Shown one piece after another: positions 43,513 to 52,326 of a DNA stretch of 64,000 nt. Position numbers and translations under genes: made by a program. Below the pieces are notes generated by a model. It worked only from the letters and a program-made list of their open reading frames with translations. It ran no database searches and had not been told where the DNA came from. Numbering within the stretch: position 1 is the first letter of the stretch; every line of letters starts with the position of its first letter. The DNA is from Roseiarcus sp963783175 (GTDB lineage Bacteria > Pseudomonadota > Alphaproteobacteria > Rhizobiales > Beijerinckiaceae), in the NCBI GenBank assembly GCA_963783175.1, contig CAWANG010000044.1:1-64000 (forward strand), written 5' to 3'.

Positions 43513-45489
43513 CTACATGCCGAACACCGCGGCGCGGCTGTTGCCCCGCTTGAGATTTCGATAGCGGGCGAGCGCCCATAACGGGAAAAACTTCGAATAG
43601 CCGTGATAACGTAGGTAGAATACGCGGGGGAATCCGGTCGCGGTGTGGAACGGCTCGTTCCAAAACCCGTCCTCGCCCTGAGTCGCCGCGAGATAGGCGG
43701 CGCCGCGGGCGACGGCCGGATTGTCCGCTTCGCCCGCCGCCATCAGCCCGAGCAGCGCCCATGCGGTTTGCGATGACGTGCTGGGCGACGATTCGAACGC
43801 CTTGTAGTCAAGCCTGTAGCTGTCGCCGCTCTCGCCCCAGCCGCCGTCGGGATTCTGGATGCGGGTGAGCCATGCGACGGCCCGGCGGACGGGCTCCGAC
43901 TGCGGATCCTCGCCGGCGGCGGCCAAAGCGCAAAGCGCCGACCAGGTTCCGTAAATGTAGTTCATGCCCCAGCGGCCGAACCAGCTTCCATCCTGCTCCT
44001 GATCGGACTTGAGGGCGTCGATTCCACGCGCCAGGGGAGCGCTCGTCTCACGGGTCTCGCCGAGCTGGGCGAGCAAGGAGACGCAGCGCGCGGTGACGTC
44101 CGCGCTCGGCGGATCGAGCAGCGCGCCGTGATCGGCGAACGGAATGTGATTGAGATAGTGATAGGTGTTGTCGGCGTCGAAAGCGGCCCAGGCGCCGTTG
44201 CAGCTTTGCAGTCCCTCGATCCATTCGCGCGCGCGCGCGATCGCCTCGGAATGGGCGTCCGGCGCGGCGCTCACGCCGCCGCGGTCGGCGCGGTCCATCG
44301 CCATCGCCACTACGGCGGTGTCGTCGGTGTCGGGATAATGCGGGTTGGCGTATTGGAACGCCCAGCCGCCTGGCCGGACGTCCGGACGCCGGGCGACCCA
44401 GTCGCCCCTGACGTCGAGGATCTGGAGCGGCTTCAGCCAGTCGAGCGCCGCCCGCACCGGCTCTTGGCCGGCTTCGCCTCCGGTTTCGAGCAGCGCGTGA
44501 GCGGCGAGCGCGGTGTCCCAGACCGGCGAGAGGCAGGGCTGGCAATAGGCCTCCTCCTTGCCGACGACGAGGAGCCGCTCGATCGACTGGCGCGCCGCAA
44601 CGAGGTCGGGATGTTCAGGCGGGAAGCCGAGCGCGTCGTACATAAGCACCGCATTCGCCATCGCCGGATAGATCGCGCCGAGGCCGTTCTCGCCATTGAG
44701 CCGCTCGGTCACGAAAGCCGCGGCGGCGTCGATCGCGCGGCGACGAACCGACGCGCGAAAATACGGCTCGGCGCGCTTGAGCAGCCAGTCAATCGCGCCG
44801 AAGAACTTTACTGCCGCCCACGCCTGATGGGCGCCGGTCGGCCACTTGCGCACCGTCTCCGGCGGCGCGGCGAACAGCTCCGCGATCGCAACGCCGCGCG
44901 GATTGACGGCGCGCGGCTTCAAGGCCTGCAGAACGAGAAGCGGGACCATGACCGTGCGCGCCCAGTACGAGACCTTGTCGAGGTGGAACGGAAACCATCG
45001 CGGCAAGAGCATGATCTCGACCGGCATGGTCGGAACGCCGCTCCAGGGAATGGCACCGTAAAGCGCGAGCAGGAAGCGGGTGAAGACATTGGTCCTCGCC
45101 GCCCCGCCATGGGCGAGAATGGCTTCGCGCGCGCGGCGCATATGCGCCGTCTCGGGATCGTCGCCGATCATCTTGAGGCCAAAATAGGCCTTGACGCTGG
45201 CGCTGATATCGAACGCGCCGGCGTGGAAGATCGGCCATCCGCCGTGCGCGCCCTGGATCCGCCGCAGGTAGACGCCGATCAGTCGCTCGAGTTCAAGATC
45301 GGGCTTTTCGCCGCGAAAATGCCTGAGGAGCACATATTCGGCCGGGATCGTCGCGTCGGCTTCGAGTTCGAAGCACCAATGTCCGTCGTCGCGCTGAAGG
45401 GCTATGAGCGCACTCGACGCGCGCGAAATGTGACGCTCGAGCGCCTCCGGCGATGGCGAGGCTTCCGAATGGTCCAGGGCGACGTTCAT
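43513..45489 (-). CDS. shc: Squalene-hopene cyclase
   Basis: 658 residues from ATG 45489; a longer frame to 45861 is rejected because that region is the end of hpnE in another frame. The catalytic Asp motif is Y-P-D-T-D-D-T-A near residue 386 (general acid Asp in D-x-D-D-T-A). Several QW repeats are visible, for example Q-D-G-S-W-F-G-R-W-G and N-P-D-G-G-W-G-E. The enzyme cyclises squalene to hopene/hopanol. It is the last gene of the minus hpnABCDE-shc operon, and its start overlaps the hpnE stop (ATGA, 45486-45489). Confidence 0.97.
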   Translation of the reverse strand: MNVALDHSEASPSPEALERHISRASSALIALQRDDGHWCFELEADATIPAEYVLLRHFRGEKPDLELERLIGVYLRRIQGAHGGWPIFHAGAFDISASVKAYFGLKMIGDDPETAHMRRAREAILAHGGAARTNVFTRFLLALYGAIPWSGVPTMPVEIMLLPRWFPFHLDKVSYWARTVMVPLLVLQALKPRAVNPRGVAIAELFAAPPETVRKWPTGAHQAWAAVKFFGAIDWLLKRAEPYFRASVRRRAIDAAAAFVTERLNGENGLGAIYPAMANAVLMYDALGFPPEHPDLVAARQSIERLLVVGKEEAYCQPCLSPVWDTALAAHALLETGGEAGQEPVRAALDWLKPLQILDVRGDWVARRPDVRPGGWAFQYANPHYPDTDDTAVVAMAMDRADRGGVSAAPDAHSEAIARAREWIEGLQSCNGAWAAFDADNTYHYLNHIPFADHGALLDPPSADVTARCVSLLAQLGETRETSAPLARGIDALKSDQEQDGSWFGRWGMNYIYGTWSALCALAAAGEDPQSEPVRRAVAWLTRIQNPDGGWGESGDSYRLDYKAFESSPSTSSQTAWALLGLMAAGEADNPAVARGAAYLAATQGEDGFWNEPFHTATGFPRVFYLRYHGYSKFFPLWALARYRNLKRGNSRAAVFGM

Positions 45490-46778
45490 GGCGAAACACT
45501 CAGGGCGCGGGGTTTCGACGCGACGGCGTCCGGTTCGAGGATGATTGAGGCCGCCATATAGCCCGAACGGACCGCGCCTTCGATGGTGGCGGGCAGGCCT
45601 GTCTGAATCCAGTCTCCGGCGAGCACGAGATTGTCCCACCGCGTGCGCGGGGGAGGACGCCTGGCGTTCTGAGTCGGCGTTCCCGCGAAGGTCGCGCGCT
45701 TCTCCTTGACGATCCGCCAAGGCGGCAGCTCGGCCGGAAGGCCGCTGAGCGCCGAGGCCTCGCGCCAGAGCCAGGCCGCAAGCTCGTCGCGCGGGCGGTC
45801 GATGAGCCGGTCGGCGTTGCTGATGGTCACCGAGAGGCGGTCGGGATAGGCGAACAGCCATTCGGACATTCCGTTGACGACTCCGAGTATCGCCGGCTGG
45901 CCCGGCGGCGGCTCCACGCGAAAATGGGCGTTGACGATGGCCCGGAATTCGTCTGGCGTCTCCAGGCCAGGCAGCAGCTCGCGAGCCATCAAGGGAGGCA
46001 CGGCGATCACCGCCGCCGCGTCGTCAGCGAGCCTCACGGATCGGCTTTCGAATTCGAGCGCGACGGCGCGCGCTCCCGCGCAACGAATTTCGCGCAGACG
46101 GTCGCCCAGGCGGACCGCGCCGTTGCGCGCGACGAGAAAGGCGAGCGCCGGATCGACGAATGTCCGCGAAAGCCCCCGTTTCGCGATCAACGGATGGCAC
46201 GCCCTTCCCCCTGCGCCAAGCGTCTCGCGCATGAGCCCGGCGGCGAGGGCGGCGGAGCCTTCCGTCGGCTCGGTGTTGAGGCCGGCAAGCAGGAGCGGAC
46301 GCCACAGGCGTTCGTAGAGCGGCCCGGCGCAGCTCATCGTCTGGGCGACCGTCTCGGCCGCCGGCGCCCGGAGCAGGATCGCCAGCGGAGCGAAATATTC
46401 GCGCAGCGCCGTCCCTGGCGCGCGCCGCTTTGGATCGAAGAGCCACCACGGCACGCGCCCTTCGTTGAGCCTGAGACGCCAGCGCTCGCCGCTCTTGAGG
46501 TCGGCGAAGTCGAACATGGCGGCGCCGGGCCCGCTCAGACTGTCACGTGAGCCAATCCGGTCGAGATAGTCGAGCGCCGCATGATTGCCGGAGAGCAGCA
46601 AATGGTTGCCGTTGTCGATGACGAGGCCCAGGGTCTGGTCGGGATAGGATCGGCAGCGTCCTCCCGCGGCTTGCGCCGCTTCATGCACAATCACCTCGAG
46701 GCCGGCCTCGGCGAGGCGCACGGCGGCGCTCAGGCCCGCGACGCCCGCGCCAACGACATGGACGATCCGGCGGCTCAT
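45486..46778 (-). CDS. hpnE: Hydroxysqualene dehydroxylase HpnE
   Basis: 430 residues with an N-terminal FAD-binding G-A-G-V-A-G-L-S-A-A loop (residues ~10-19), typical of phytoene-desaturase-like flavoproteins. The segment L-V-I-D-N-G-N-H-L-L-L-S-G-N and the C-terminal L-A-G-D-W-I-Q-T-G-L-P-A-T-I-E fit HpnE. It reduces hydroxysqualene to squalene in the HpnCDE route. It overlaps hpnD and shc by 4 bases each. Confidence 0.95.
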   Translation of the reverse strand: MSRRIVHVVGAGVAGLSAAVRLAEAGLEVIVHEAAQAAGGRCRSYPDQTLGLVIDNGNHLLLSGNHAALDYLDRIGSRDSLSGPGAAMFDFADLKSGERWRLRLNEGRVPWWLFDPKRRAPGTALREYFAPLAILLRAPAAETVAQTMSCAGPLYERLWRPLLLAGLNTEPTEGSAALAAGLMRETLGAGGRACHPLIAKRGLSRTFVDPALAFLVARNGAVRLGDRLREIRCAGARAVALEFESRSVRLADDAAAVIAVPPLMARELLPGLETPDEFRAIVNAHFRVEPPPGQPAILGVVNGMSEWLFAYPDRLSVTISNADRLIDRPRDELAAWLWREASALSGLPAELPPWRIVKEKRATFAGTPTQNARRPPPRTRWDNLVLAGDWIQTGLPATIEGAVRSGYMAASIILEPDAVASKPRALSVSP

Positions 46779-47596
46779 AGAACGCCATAACGCAAGAGCC
46801 CGCCCAGAATCCCGAGCCGGCTGGCCGTCGCGCGGCGGCGGGGCGGAGCGAACCCGTCCGCCAACATCCGATCGAGGATCGAGCCGTATGCGGCGGCCAT
46901 CAACCGCGGCGCCTTGACCGCCGCCCGCGGCGCCGCCGCCATGATCGAACTGGACTTCTCGAAATGGGCGCGCGCGCGCGCCGCCACCTCGGCGCAGGCC
47001 GCGGCGAGCTTCGGATCGGCCGTCGCCTTGAGCGGCTCGTCGGTCGTCACGCCGGCGGCCGCGAGCGCCTCGCGGGGCAGGTAGAGCCGGCCAATGCCTG
47101 CGTCCTCGTCGATGTCGCGCAGAATGTTGGTCAGTTGGAGCGCGCGCCCGAGATGGTGGGCCAGCGCCTCGCCGGGTTCAAGCGCGAGGCCGAATATGCG
47201 CACCGAAAGCCGGCCGACTGCGCTCGCGACGCGGTCGCAATAGAGGTCGAGCGTCGCCCAGTCGGGAGCGCGGATGTCCTTAGCGGCGTCCATCGCCATG
47301 CCGTCGATGACGGCATTGAAATCCTCCTGCTTCAAATCAAAATCCCGCACCGCCCGATCCAGGGCGGCGAGATGCGGCGGCGCGCGGCCTCTGAACATCT
47401 CAGCGACGCAGGCGCGCCAGCGCTCGAGCTCCGCCAGGCGCTGCGAAGCGGTCGCAGGCCCACGCTCGTCGGCGATGTCGTCGACCGCGTGGCAGAAGCC
47501 GTAGAGGGCGAGCATCGCATCGCGCCGAGGCGCCGGCAAGATGCGCATCGCCATGTAGAAGGAGCTGTGCGCCGCCGGGGTCGTCTCTTGGGTCAT
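46775..47596 (-). CDS. hpnD: Presqualene diphosphate synthase HpnD
   Basis: 273 residues. Aspartate-rich motifs of squalene/phytoene synthases are visible: H-A-V-D-D-I-A-D-E (about 36-44) and N-I-L-R-D-I-D-E-D-A (about 157-166), followed by R-L-Y-L-P. It condenses two farnesyl diphosphates to presqualene diphosphate. It lies between hpnC and hpnE with 4-base overlaps on both sides. Confidence 0.95.
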   Translation of the reverse strand: MTQETTPAAHSSFYMAMRILPAPRRDAMLALYGFCHAVDDIADERGPATASQRLAELERWRACVAEMFRGRAPPHLAALDRAVRDFDLKQEDFNAVIDGMAMDAAKDIRAPDWATLDLYCDRVASAVGRLSVRIFGLALEPGEALAHHLGRALQLTNILRDIDEDAGIGRLYLPREALAAAGVTTDEPLKATADPKLAAACAEVAARARAHFEKSSSIMAAAPRAAVKAPRLMAAAYGSILDRMLADGFAPPRRRATASRLGILGGLLRYGVL

Positions 47597-48468
47597 GCAG
47601 AAGTCTTCGGCCTAGCCCGGACAGAGCGGACCAGCGCCGAAGCAAGAAATCGCAGGGCGCCCAGTCCGCCTACCACGGCAAAGCCGGCCTTGCCGAATTG
47701 CACCCGCTCGCTCAACGGATCGCGGGTTTCGAGATCGCGGGCGAGACGGCGCGCCAGCGCCTGGACGGCGGCGACTTCGACGGCGAGCCGGACGTCCTTG
47801 ATTTCAGTGATCAGCCGCTCCCCGCGCTCCGTCAACGCGCCGGCGCGGCGGGCGATCTCGGCGATGGCGCCGCGTAGGGCCGTGGCGGCGCTCGGCGCGC
47901 CCAGCATGTCGACCGAGGCGCCATGCGCGCCGAGGATGTCCAGCGGCAGGTAGACGCGATTGAGGCGGCGATAGTCCAAGGCGCAATCCTGAAGGTGGTT
48001 GTTGACCTGCAGCGCCGCACATAAGGCGTCCGAAGGGGGCCAAGTCGCCTGGTCCTCGCCATGGACGTCGAGGACGAAACGGCCGACTGGTGCCGCCGAG
48101 AGCTGGCAATAGTCCATCAGCTCCGCCCAGTCGGCGTAACGGCTCTTCCGGACGTCAAGCCGGAAGGCGTCGAGGAGATCGAGCGCGTGTGTGGGCTTGA
48201 GGCCACGCTCCCTCAACACAAGGCGCAAGGGCTCGGCCTCGGGAACGGGCGCTCCGCGACCGCGCAGCGCGGCGTCAAGATTGTCGAGCAGTGCGAGCTT
48301 TCGGTCGGGCGGCAGAGTTGGGTGATCGGCGACGTCGTCGGCGGCGCGCGCGAAGCGATAGAAGGCGAGGATCGGGCCGCGATTGTGGTCGCTGAGCAGC
48401 CACGACGCGACCGGAAAGTTCTCATCCCCGTGCGTCTTGCCGGAAAGAGCCTCGGTCACCGTCGTCAT
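47593..48468 (-). CDS. hpnC: Hydroxysqualene synthase HpnC
   Basis: 291 residues from ATG 48468; 22 further in-frame codons upstream overlap hpnB and are rejected. Squalene-synthase-family features: R-A-A-D-D-V-A-D-H (about 41-49) and N-N-H-L-Q-D-C-A-L-D-Y (about 158-168), with R-V-Y-L-P. It converts presqualene diphosphate to hydroxysqualene. It overlaps hpnB (48465-48468) and hpnD by 4 bases. Confidence 0.93.
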   Translation of the reverse strand: MTTVTEALSGKTHGDENFPVASWLLSDHNRGPILAFYRFARAADDVADHPTLPPDRKLALLDNLDAALRGRGAPVPEAEPLRLVLRERGLKPTHALDLLDAFRLDVRKSRYADWAELMDYCQLSAAPVGRFVLDVHGEDQATWPPSDALCAALQVNNHLQDCALDYRRLNRVYLPLDILGAHGASVDMLGAPSAATALRGAIAEIARRAGALTERGERLITEIKDVRLAVEVAAVQALARRLARDLETRDPLSERVQFGKAGFAVVGGLGALRFLASALVRSVRARPKTSA

Positions 48469-49655
48469 TCGCGCCCTGCCTGCCGCATCGGGGCCTGGAT
48501 TCGGCCTTTCCAGTAGCCGCCGCGCCCGCACCAATATTGCACCGCCGAGTCCAATGTGAATGCGACATAGGTCGCGGCGATGGCGGGCAGAGCCAAGCCG
48601 CCGGCGAGCGGGCGCCCATAAAGGCGCATCGTCGGGATGAGCGCCAGCGCCATCATCGCCCAGGCTAGCGCTCCGGCCGCTTCAGCAAGTCCACGCGCCC
48701 ATATAGCGAGGAACGGCGGAGCCAGATAGACGAGGGCCATTCCGGCGACCGCGCCGGCGAGACGCCGCGGCGAATAGCGCAATTCGGCGTACGCGGAACG
48801 CGCCACCATGCGTCTGAAGTTGGCGAAAGCCGGATAAGGGCGCAGGCTATGGACGCTCTCCGTCAGCCCGAGCCAGATCGGCCCTTGCCGCTTCATGATC
48901 GCGCCGAGCGCGCAATCGTCGATCAGCGCGCCGCGGAGCGCTTCCAGACCGCCGGCCGCGGAGAGGGCCTCGCGTCGCGCCAGCATGCAGCCGCCTGCCG
49001 CCGCGGCCGTGCCCCGCCGGGGATCGTTCACCCAGGCGAAGGGATAGAGCATCTGGAACAAGAACACGAAAGCCGGAACCAGCCAGCGCTCGGCCGCGCT
49101 TTCGCAGCGCAGCTTTACCATCAGCGAGGTGAGGACGCTGTCCTTTAGGCGCGCGATGCCGACGAGCCGAGCGAGCACATGCGGCGCGTAAGCGATGTCG
49201 GCGTCGCTGAACAGCACGAACTCGGGCGCGGCTGCGCCGGCTTCGACCGCCGAAAGGCCCTGGCGCATCGCCCACAATTTCCCGGTCCAACCGGGCGCGA
49301 CGCTTGCTCCGGCGACGATCCGAAGCCGATCGGCCGCGCCGGCTGCGCTCGCCGCAGCCGATGCGGCGGCGGCCGTGCCGTCTGTACTCTGGTCGTCGAC
49401 CACCACGATCGAGAATGGCCCGCGATACTCCTGCCGAAGGAGGGAGGCGACGCTATGGGCGATCATATCGGCCTCGTTGCGGGCCGGAATGATCGCCACG
49501 ACGGCGGGCCGGGACTCCGGCGCGTACAGCAGCTTCGCGTCGCTTGCCGACGGCACGGAGTCATCGCATTCGCCGCAAAGCCAGAACGATCCCCTGCCAA
49601 ACAGAAGATAGAACCACACCGCAAGGGAAACGAGTGCGGCGGCTGTCGTGATCAT
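48465..49655 (-). CDS. hpnB: Hopanoid-associated glycosyltransferase HpnB
   Basis: 396 residues. Family-2 glycosyltransferase with an N-terminal helix, the I-P-A-R-N-E-A-D nucleotide-binding start (about residue 55), V-V-D-D-Q-S-T-D-G-T, and F-S-D-A-D-I-A-Y (metal-binding DxD, about 148). Three or so C-terminal membrane helices follow. Its precise substrate in hopanoid synthesis is not firmly established. It sits between hpnA and hpnC with 4-base overlaps. Confidence 0.92.
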   Translation of the reverse strand: MITTAAALVSLAVWFYLLFGRGSFWLCGECDDSVPSASDAKLLYAPESRPAVVAIIPARNEADMIAHSVASLLRQEYRGPFSIVVVDDQSTDGTAAAASAAASAAGAADRLRIVAGASVAPGWTGKLWAMRQGLSAVEAGAAAPEFVLFSDADIAYAPHVLARLVGIARLKDSVLTSLMVKLRCESAAERWLVPAFVFLFQMLYPFAWVNDPRRGTAAAAGGCMLARREALSAAGGLEALRGALIDDCALGAIMKRQGPIWLGLTESVHSLRPYPAFANFRRMVARSAYAELRYSPRRLAGAVAGMALVYLAPPFLAIWARGLAEAAGALAWAMMALALIPTMRLYGRPLAGGLALPAIAATYVAFTLDSAVQYWCGRGGYWKGRIQAPMRQAGRE

Positions 49656-50728
49656 TTGAGCGCGCCGTGAGAGCGAAACCAGGCGACCGCGTCGGAAAGG
49701 CCGTCGCGGTAGGGCCTCGATCCATAGCCGAGCTCCCGCCGCGCCTTGGAATCGTCGAAGAACATGTGATGACGCGCCATTCGCAGGCCGTCCAGCGTCA
49801 CGAACGGCTCGACGCCACGGAGCTTCGCCATAAACTCTGCGCCGTAGGCGATCGGGTAGATCAGGCTCCGCGGCAGTTTGAGCGAAGGAGGCGGCCGTCC
49901 GACCAGGCGAGCGATCTCGGCAAGCATGTCGGCAAGGAGCACGTTCTCGCCGCCGAGGATATAGCGCTCGCCGATCCGGCCGCGGTTGAGCGCGGCGAGA
50001 TGGCCCGAAGCGACGTCGTCCACGTGGGCGAGGTTCAGTCCAGTGTCGACGAAGGCGGGCATGCGTCCGGACGCGGCCTCGATGATGATACGGCCGGTCG
50101 GCGTCGGCCGCACGTCGCGCGGGCCGATCGGCGTCGACGGGTTGACGATCACAGCCGGCAGCCCGTCCCTCCGGACCATGGCCTCGACCAGACGCTCCGC
50201 CGCGACCTTGCTGCGCTTGTAGGCGCCGATCGCGTCCTCTTCGGCCAACAAATGATCCTCGGTCGCGGGGGCGCCGCCGGCGAGTCTCAACGTCGCGACG
50301 CTGCTGGTATAAACGATGCGCTCGACGCCGGCGCGCAGCGCCTCCTCCATGACGAGCCGGGTTCCCTCGACATTGTTGCGGCGGATGTCTTCTGGGTTTG
50401 GCGCCCAGAGACGATAATCGGCGGCCGCATGAAAGAGGAATCGGACGCCCTTCAACGCGGCCGTCAATGAAGAGCGGTCATGGAGGTCGCCCTCGCGCAC
50501 GGTGTCGCGGGGATCGAGATTCGTGCGCGGGCTCGATCGACGGACCAGCGTCTGGACGTCGTGCCCGCGAGCGCGGAGCGCAGCGACGATCGCCGATCCC
50601 AGAAAGCCGCTTGCGCCGGTCACAAGCACGAGCGAAGGAGGCCACGACTTCGGCGCGTCTTCGCTCGTTGCGATGGCTGAGATGACCTCGTTCGGAGGCA
50701 TGGGTTCCGCGGCGACAGAGCTTTGCAT
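49652..50728 (-). CDS. hpnA: Hopanoid-associated sugar epimerase HpnA
   Basis: 358 residues from ATG 50728; a GTG at 50746 would add six. NAD-dependent epimerase/dehydratase fold: V-T-G-A-S-G-F-L-G-S (about residue 38), Y-T-S-S-V-A-T-L (catalytic Ser/Thr region), and Y-K-R-S-K (Tyr and Lys of the Y-x3-K motif, about 172). HpnA is regularly found with hopanoid genes, but its substrate is not settled. It is the first gene of the hpnABCDE-shc operon and overlaps hpnB by 4 bases. Confidence 0.92.
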   Translation of the reverse strand: MQSSVAAEPMPPNEVISAIATSEDAPKSWPPSLVLVTGASGFLGSAIVAALRARGHDVQTLVRRSSPRTNLDPRDTVREGDLHDRSSLTAALKGVRFLFHAAADYRLWAPNPEDIRRNNVEGTRLVMEEALRAGVERIVYTSSVATLRLAGGAPATEDHLLAEEDAIGAYKRSKVAAERLVEAMVRRDGLPAVIVNPSTPIGPRDVRPTPTGRIIIEAASGRMPAFVDTGLNLAHVDDVASGHLAALNRGRIGERYILGGENVLLADMLAEIARLVGRPPPSLKLPRSLIYPIAYGAEFMAKLRGVEPFVTLDGLRMARHHMFFDDSKARRELGYGSRPYRDGLSDAVAWFRSHGALK

Positions 50729-51111
50729 AGCTTCGCGGTCACCCACCGGATTTCATCAAAGATTGGCGCATCGGTTTCAGCCCGCCCCGTCACCGGAGAT
50801 GAGTTCGAACCAAAAGCGGCGAAGTCAAGGGATCATTCCTTAAGAAAACTGGGAATGAGCGCGGCGCTCGCCTGCAGAAAGCCAAGGGCGGGCATGCAAG
50901 TCAAGACCGGCGTTGGCCGTCCACATCTTTGCCATGAGCTTTGCGACACTTGGCCGATTCGCCCTGGACGATCGATGATCGCTGCTCGAAGAGCTTGCTC
51001 AGGCTTGGGCTCCCCAACGGCGGGTGAGCGCGAAATCGCTTCGAATTGACAGCTCGCGACCGTTCGGCCTAGCAGGGCGAAGAGCCCTAAGATTCGCCTG
51101 GAGCGCTGTTT
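50729..51111. other. Intergenic region between divergent hpnA and ialB
   Basis: 383 bases that should hold the promoters of the hpnABCDE-shc operon and of ialB. A TTGACA (51046-51051) with a weak TAGCAG 18 bases on is a candidate -35/-10 for ialB. No gene, hairpin or tRNA is supported; short open frames here are noise. Confidence 0.45.
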
Positions 51112-51667
51112 GTGAAGGGTCTTCGGACGTTGCTCACCTTGACGGTCCTCGGCCTTGCGCCCGCGCCCGTTCTCGCCCAGAGCCCTCAGCCGGTCGACAA
51201 GACGGCCCCGGCCGAGCCCGCCAAGATCCGTCGCGCCGAAACCATCGTCGACGACAACTGGACGGTGACCTGCGCGCTGACCGACCAGAGCGGCGCAAAG
51301 AAGCAGTGCTCGGCCGTCCTGAGGATCGCGCAGACCGAGAAAGACGGCGCACAGCGCATCGTGTTCTCCTGGGTGCTCGGTCGGCAGGAGGGCAAGCTCC
51401 AATCCGTGTTTTCGGTGCCTTCGGGGGTGCTGATCCAGCCGGGGGTGGAGGTCAAGATCGGCGACAAGGAGACGCGGAAGCTTGTCTACTCGCTTTGCCA
51501 GCCCGATCATTGTGAAGTCAGTCCTGCCGCTTGACGAAGTGATGGTCAAAGGCCTCAGCGCCGCCTCAACGACCGAAGTCACGATCTATGCCGTCAACGG
51601 CGCGTCGGCGAAGTTTACCGTCAACATGAAAGGCTTCGCCCAGGCTCTCGCCGACCTCGGCAAGTAA
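51112..51667 (+). pseudogene. IalB (invasion-associated locus B)-family secreted protein, frameshifted
   Basis: GTG 51112 begins a signal peptide (T-L-L-T-L-T-V-L-G-L-A-P-A-P-V-L-A-Q), followed by an IalB domain with W-T-V-T-C-A-L-T, K-K-Q-C-S-A-V and L-C-Q-P-D-H-C-E. The frame then ends at 51534. The +1 frame gives the family's C-terminus: V-L-P-L-D-E-V-M-V-K and V-T-I-Y-A-V-N-G-A-S-A-K-F-T, to stop 51667. Removing the T near 51513 yields C-E-A-V-L-P-L-D, matching the family. These small periplasmic proteins are common in Rhizobiales; function is unclear. Likely a single-base error or a recent pseudogene. Confidence 0.8.
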
Positions 51668-52326
51668 AACAAAGAGTTCGCGGTTCCTCGATCTACGTCG
51701 TTTGGCGGTGAAGCCGTCGTGCTGCGCCGGCGAGCGATCGGAGCGAGCCGGGTCCGGCCGGAGAGGAGCCCCAGGCCGGAATTTGGAATGCCTTGTCCGG
51801 ACGCGCTTCGATCAGGCGAGGCCCATGTGAAGCAAAGCCAAATAGAATTAATCTCCCCGATTTTCTTGGATTCCCTTTTCGGAATTGAGCGTTTCTAAGG
51901 GTTGCGCCGATCCCAGGGCAAAGAATTTTTCTTTCTCCTCTCCCCTGGGCAGTCGAGAAGACGGTAGTGACCAGCGGTTGAAGCATCTTCGATGCTAACA
52001 TCGGATTCCGATTTTCCGCAATGGGGTGATTTGGGGATTGCGAGGCGATTCGCCCCCAACCAGAGCGCCTATTTCGACTATACGTTGCAACTTGCTCGCT
52101 AAAAGTGTGTCTGGCGCGCAACAGGTTGCAAAGTATTGGCGTGAAGTTGGCTCAACTCAGCCGTAATTCGCCACAACCTCATTGCGCGTTTACCTTGATC
52201 GACGTATTGATTTTGATCGGTGGGCCGAAAAGCGTCGAATATGCGTCCGCCGCCGCTCGCAATTGCGCGAGCGAGATACAACCTAAATGCAACCACAAGA
52301 CGATTCTCAAGGCGGGGCGAACGACG
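51668..52326. other. Intergenic region before the autotransporter
   Basis: 659 bases. It contains the dispersed repeat copy B (51865-51949) and a six-base-pair hairpin AGCATC-ttc-GATGCT just after 51980. The autotransporter frame is open from 52105, so 52105-52326 could in principle code, but the region lacks a signal peptide start and is read here as leader. No RNA gene was recognised. Confidence 0.5.
51865..51949 (+). repeat. Dispersed intergenic repeat, copy B
   Basis: Starts CTTGGATTCCC and carries GGTTGCGCCGA at 51900-51910, 35 bases on (36 in copy A at 31138). An inverted pair CCCAGGG (51912-51918) and CCCTGGG (51943-51949) surrounds an AAAGAATTTTTCTTT core, so this copy can fold into a hairpin. 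The copy A region has a similar T-rich block at the same place. Confidence 0.65.
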
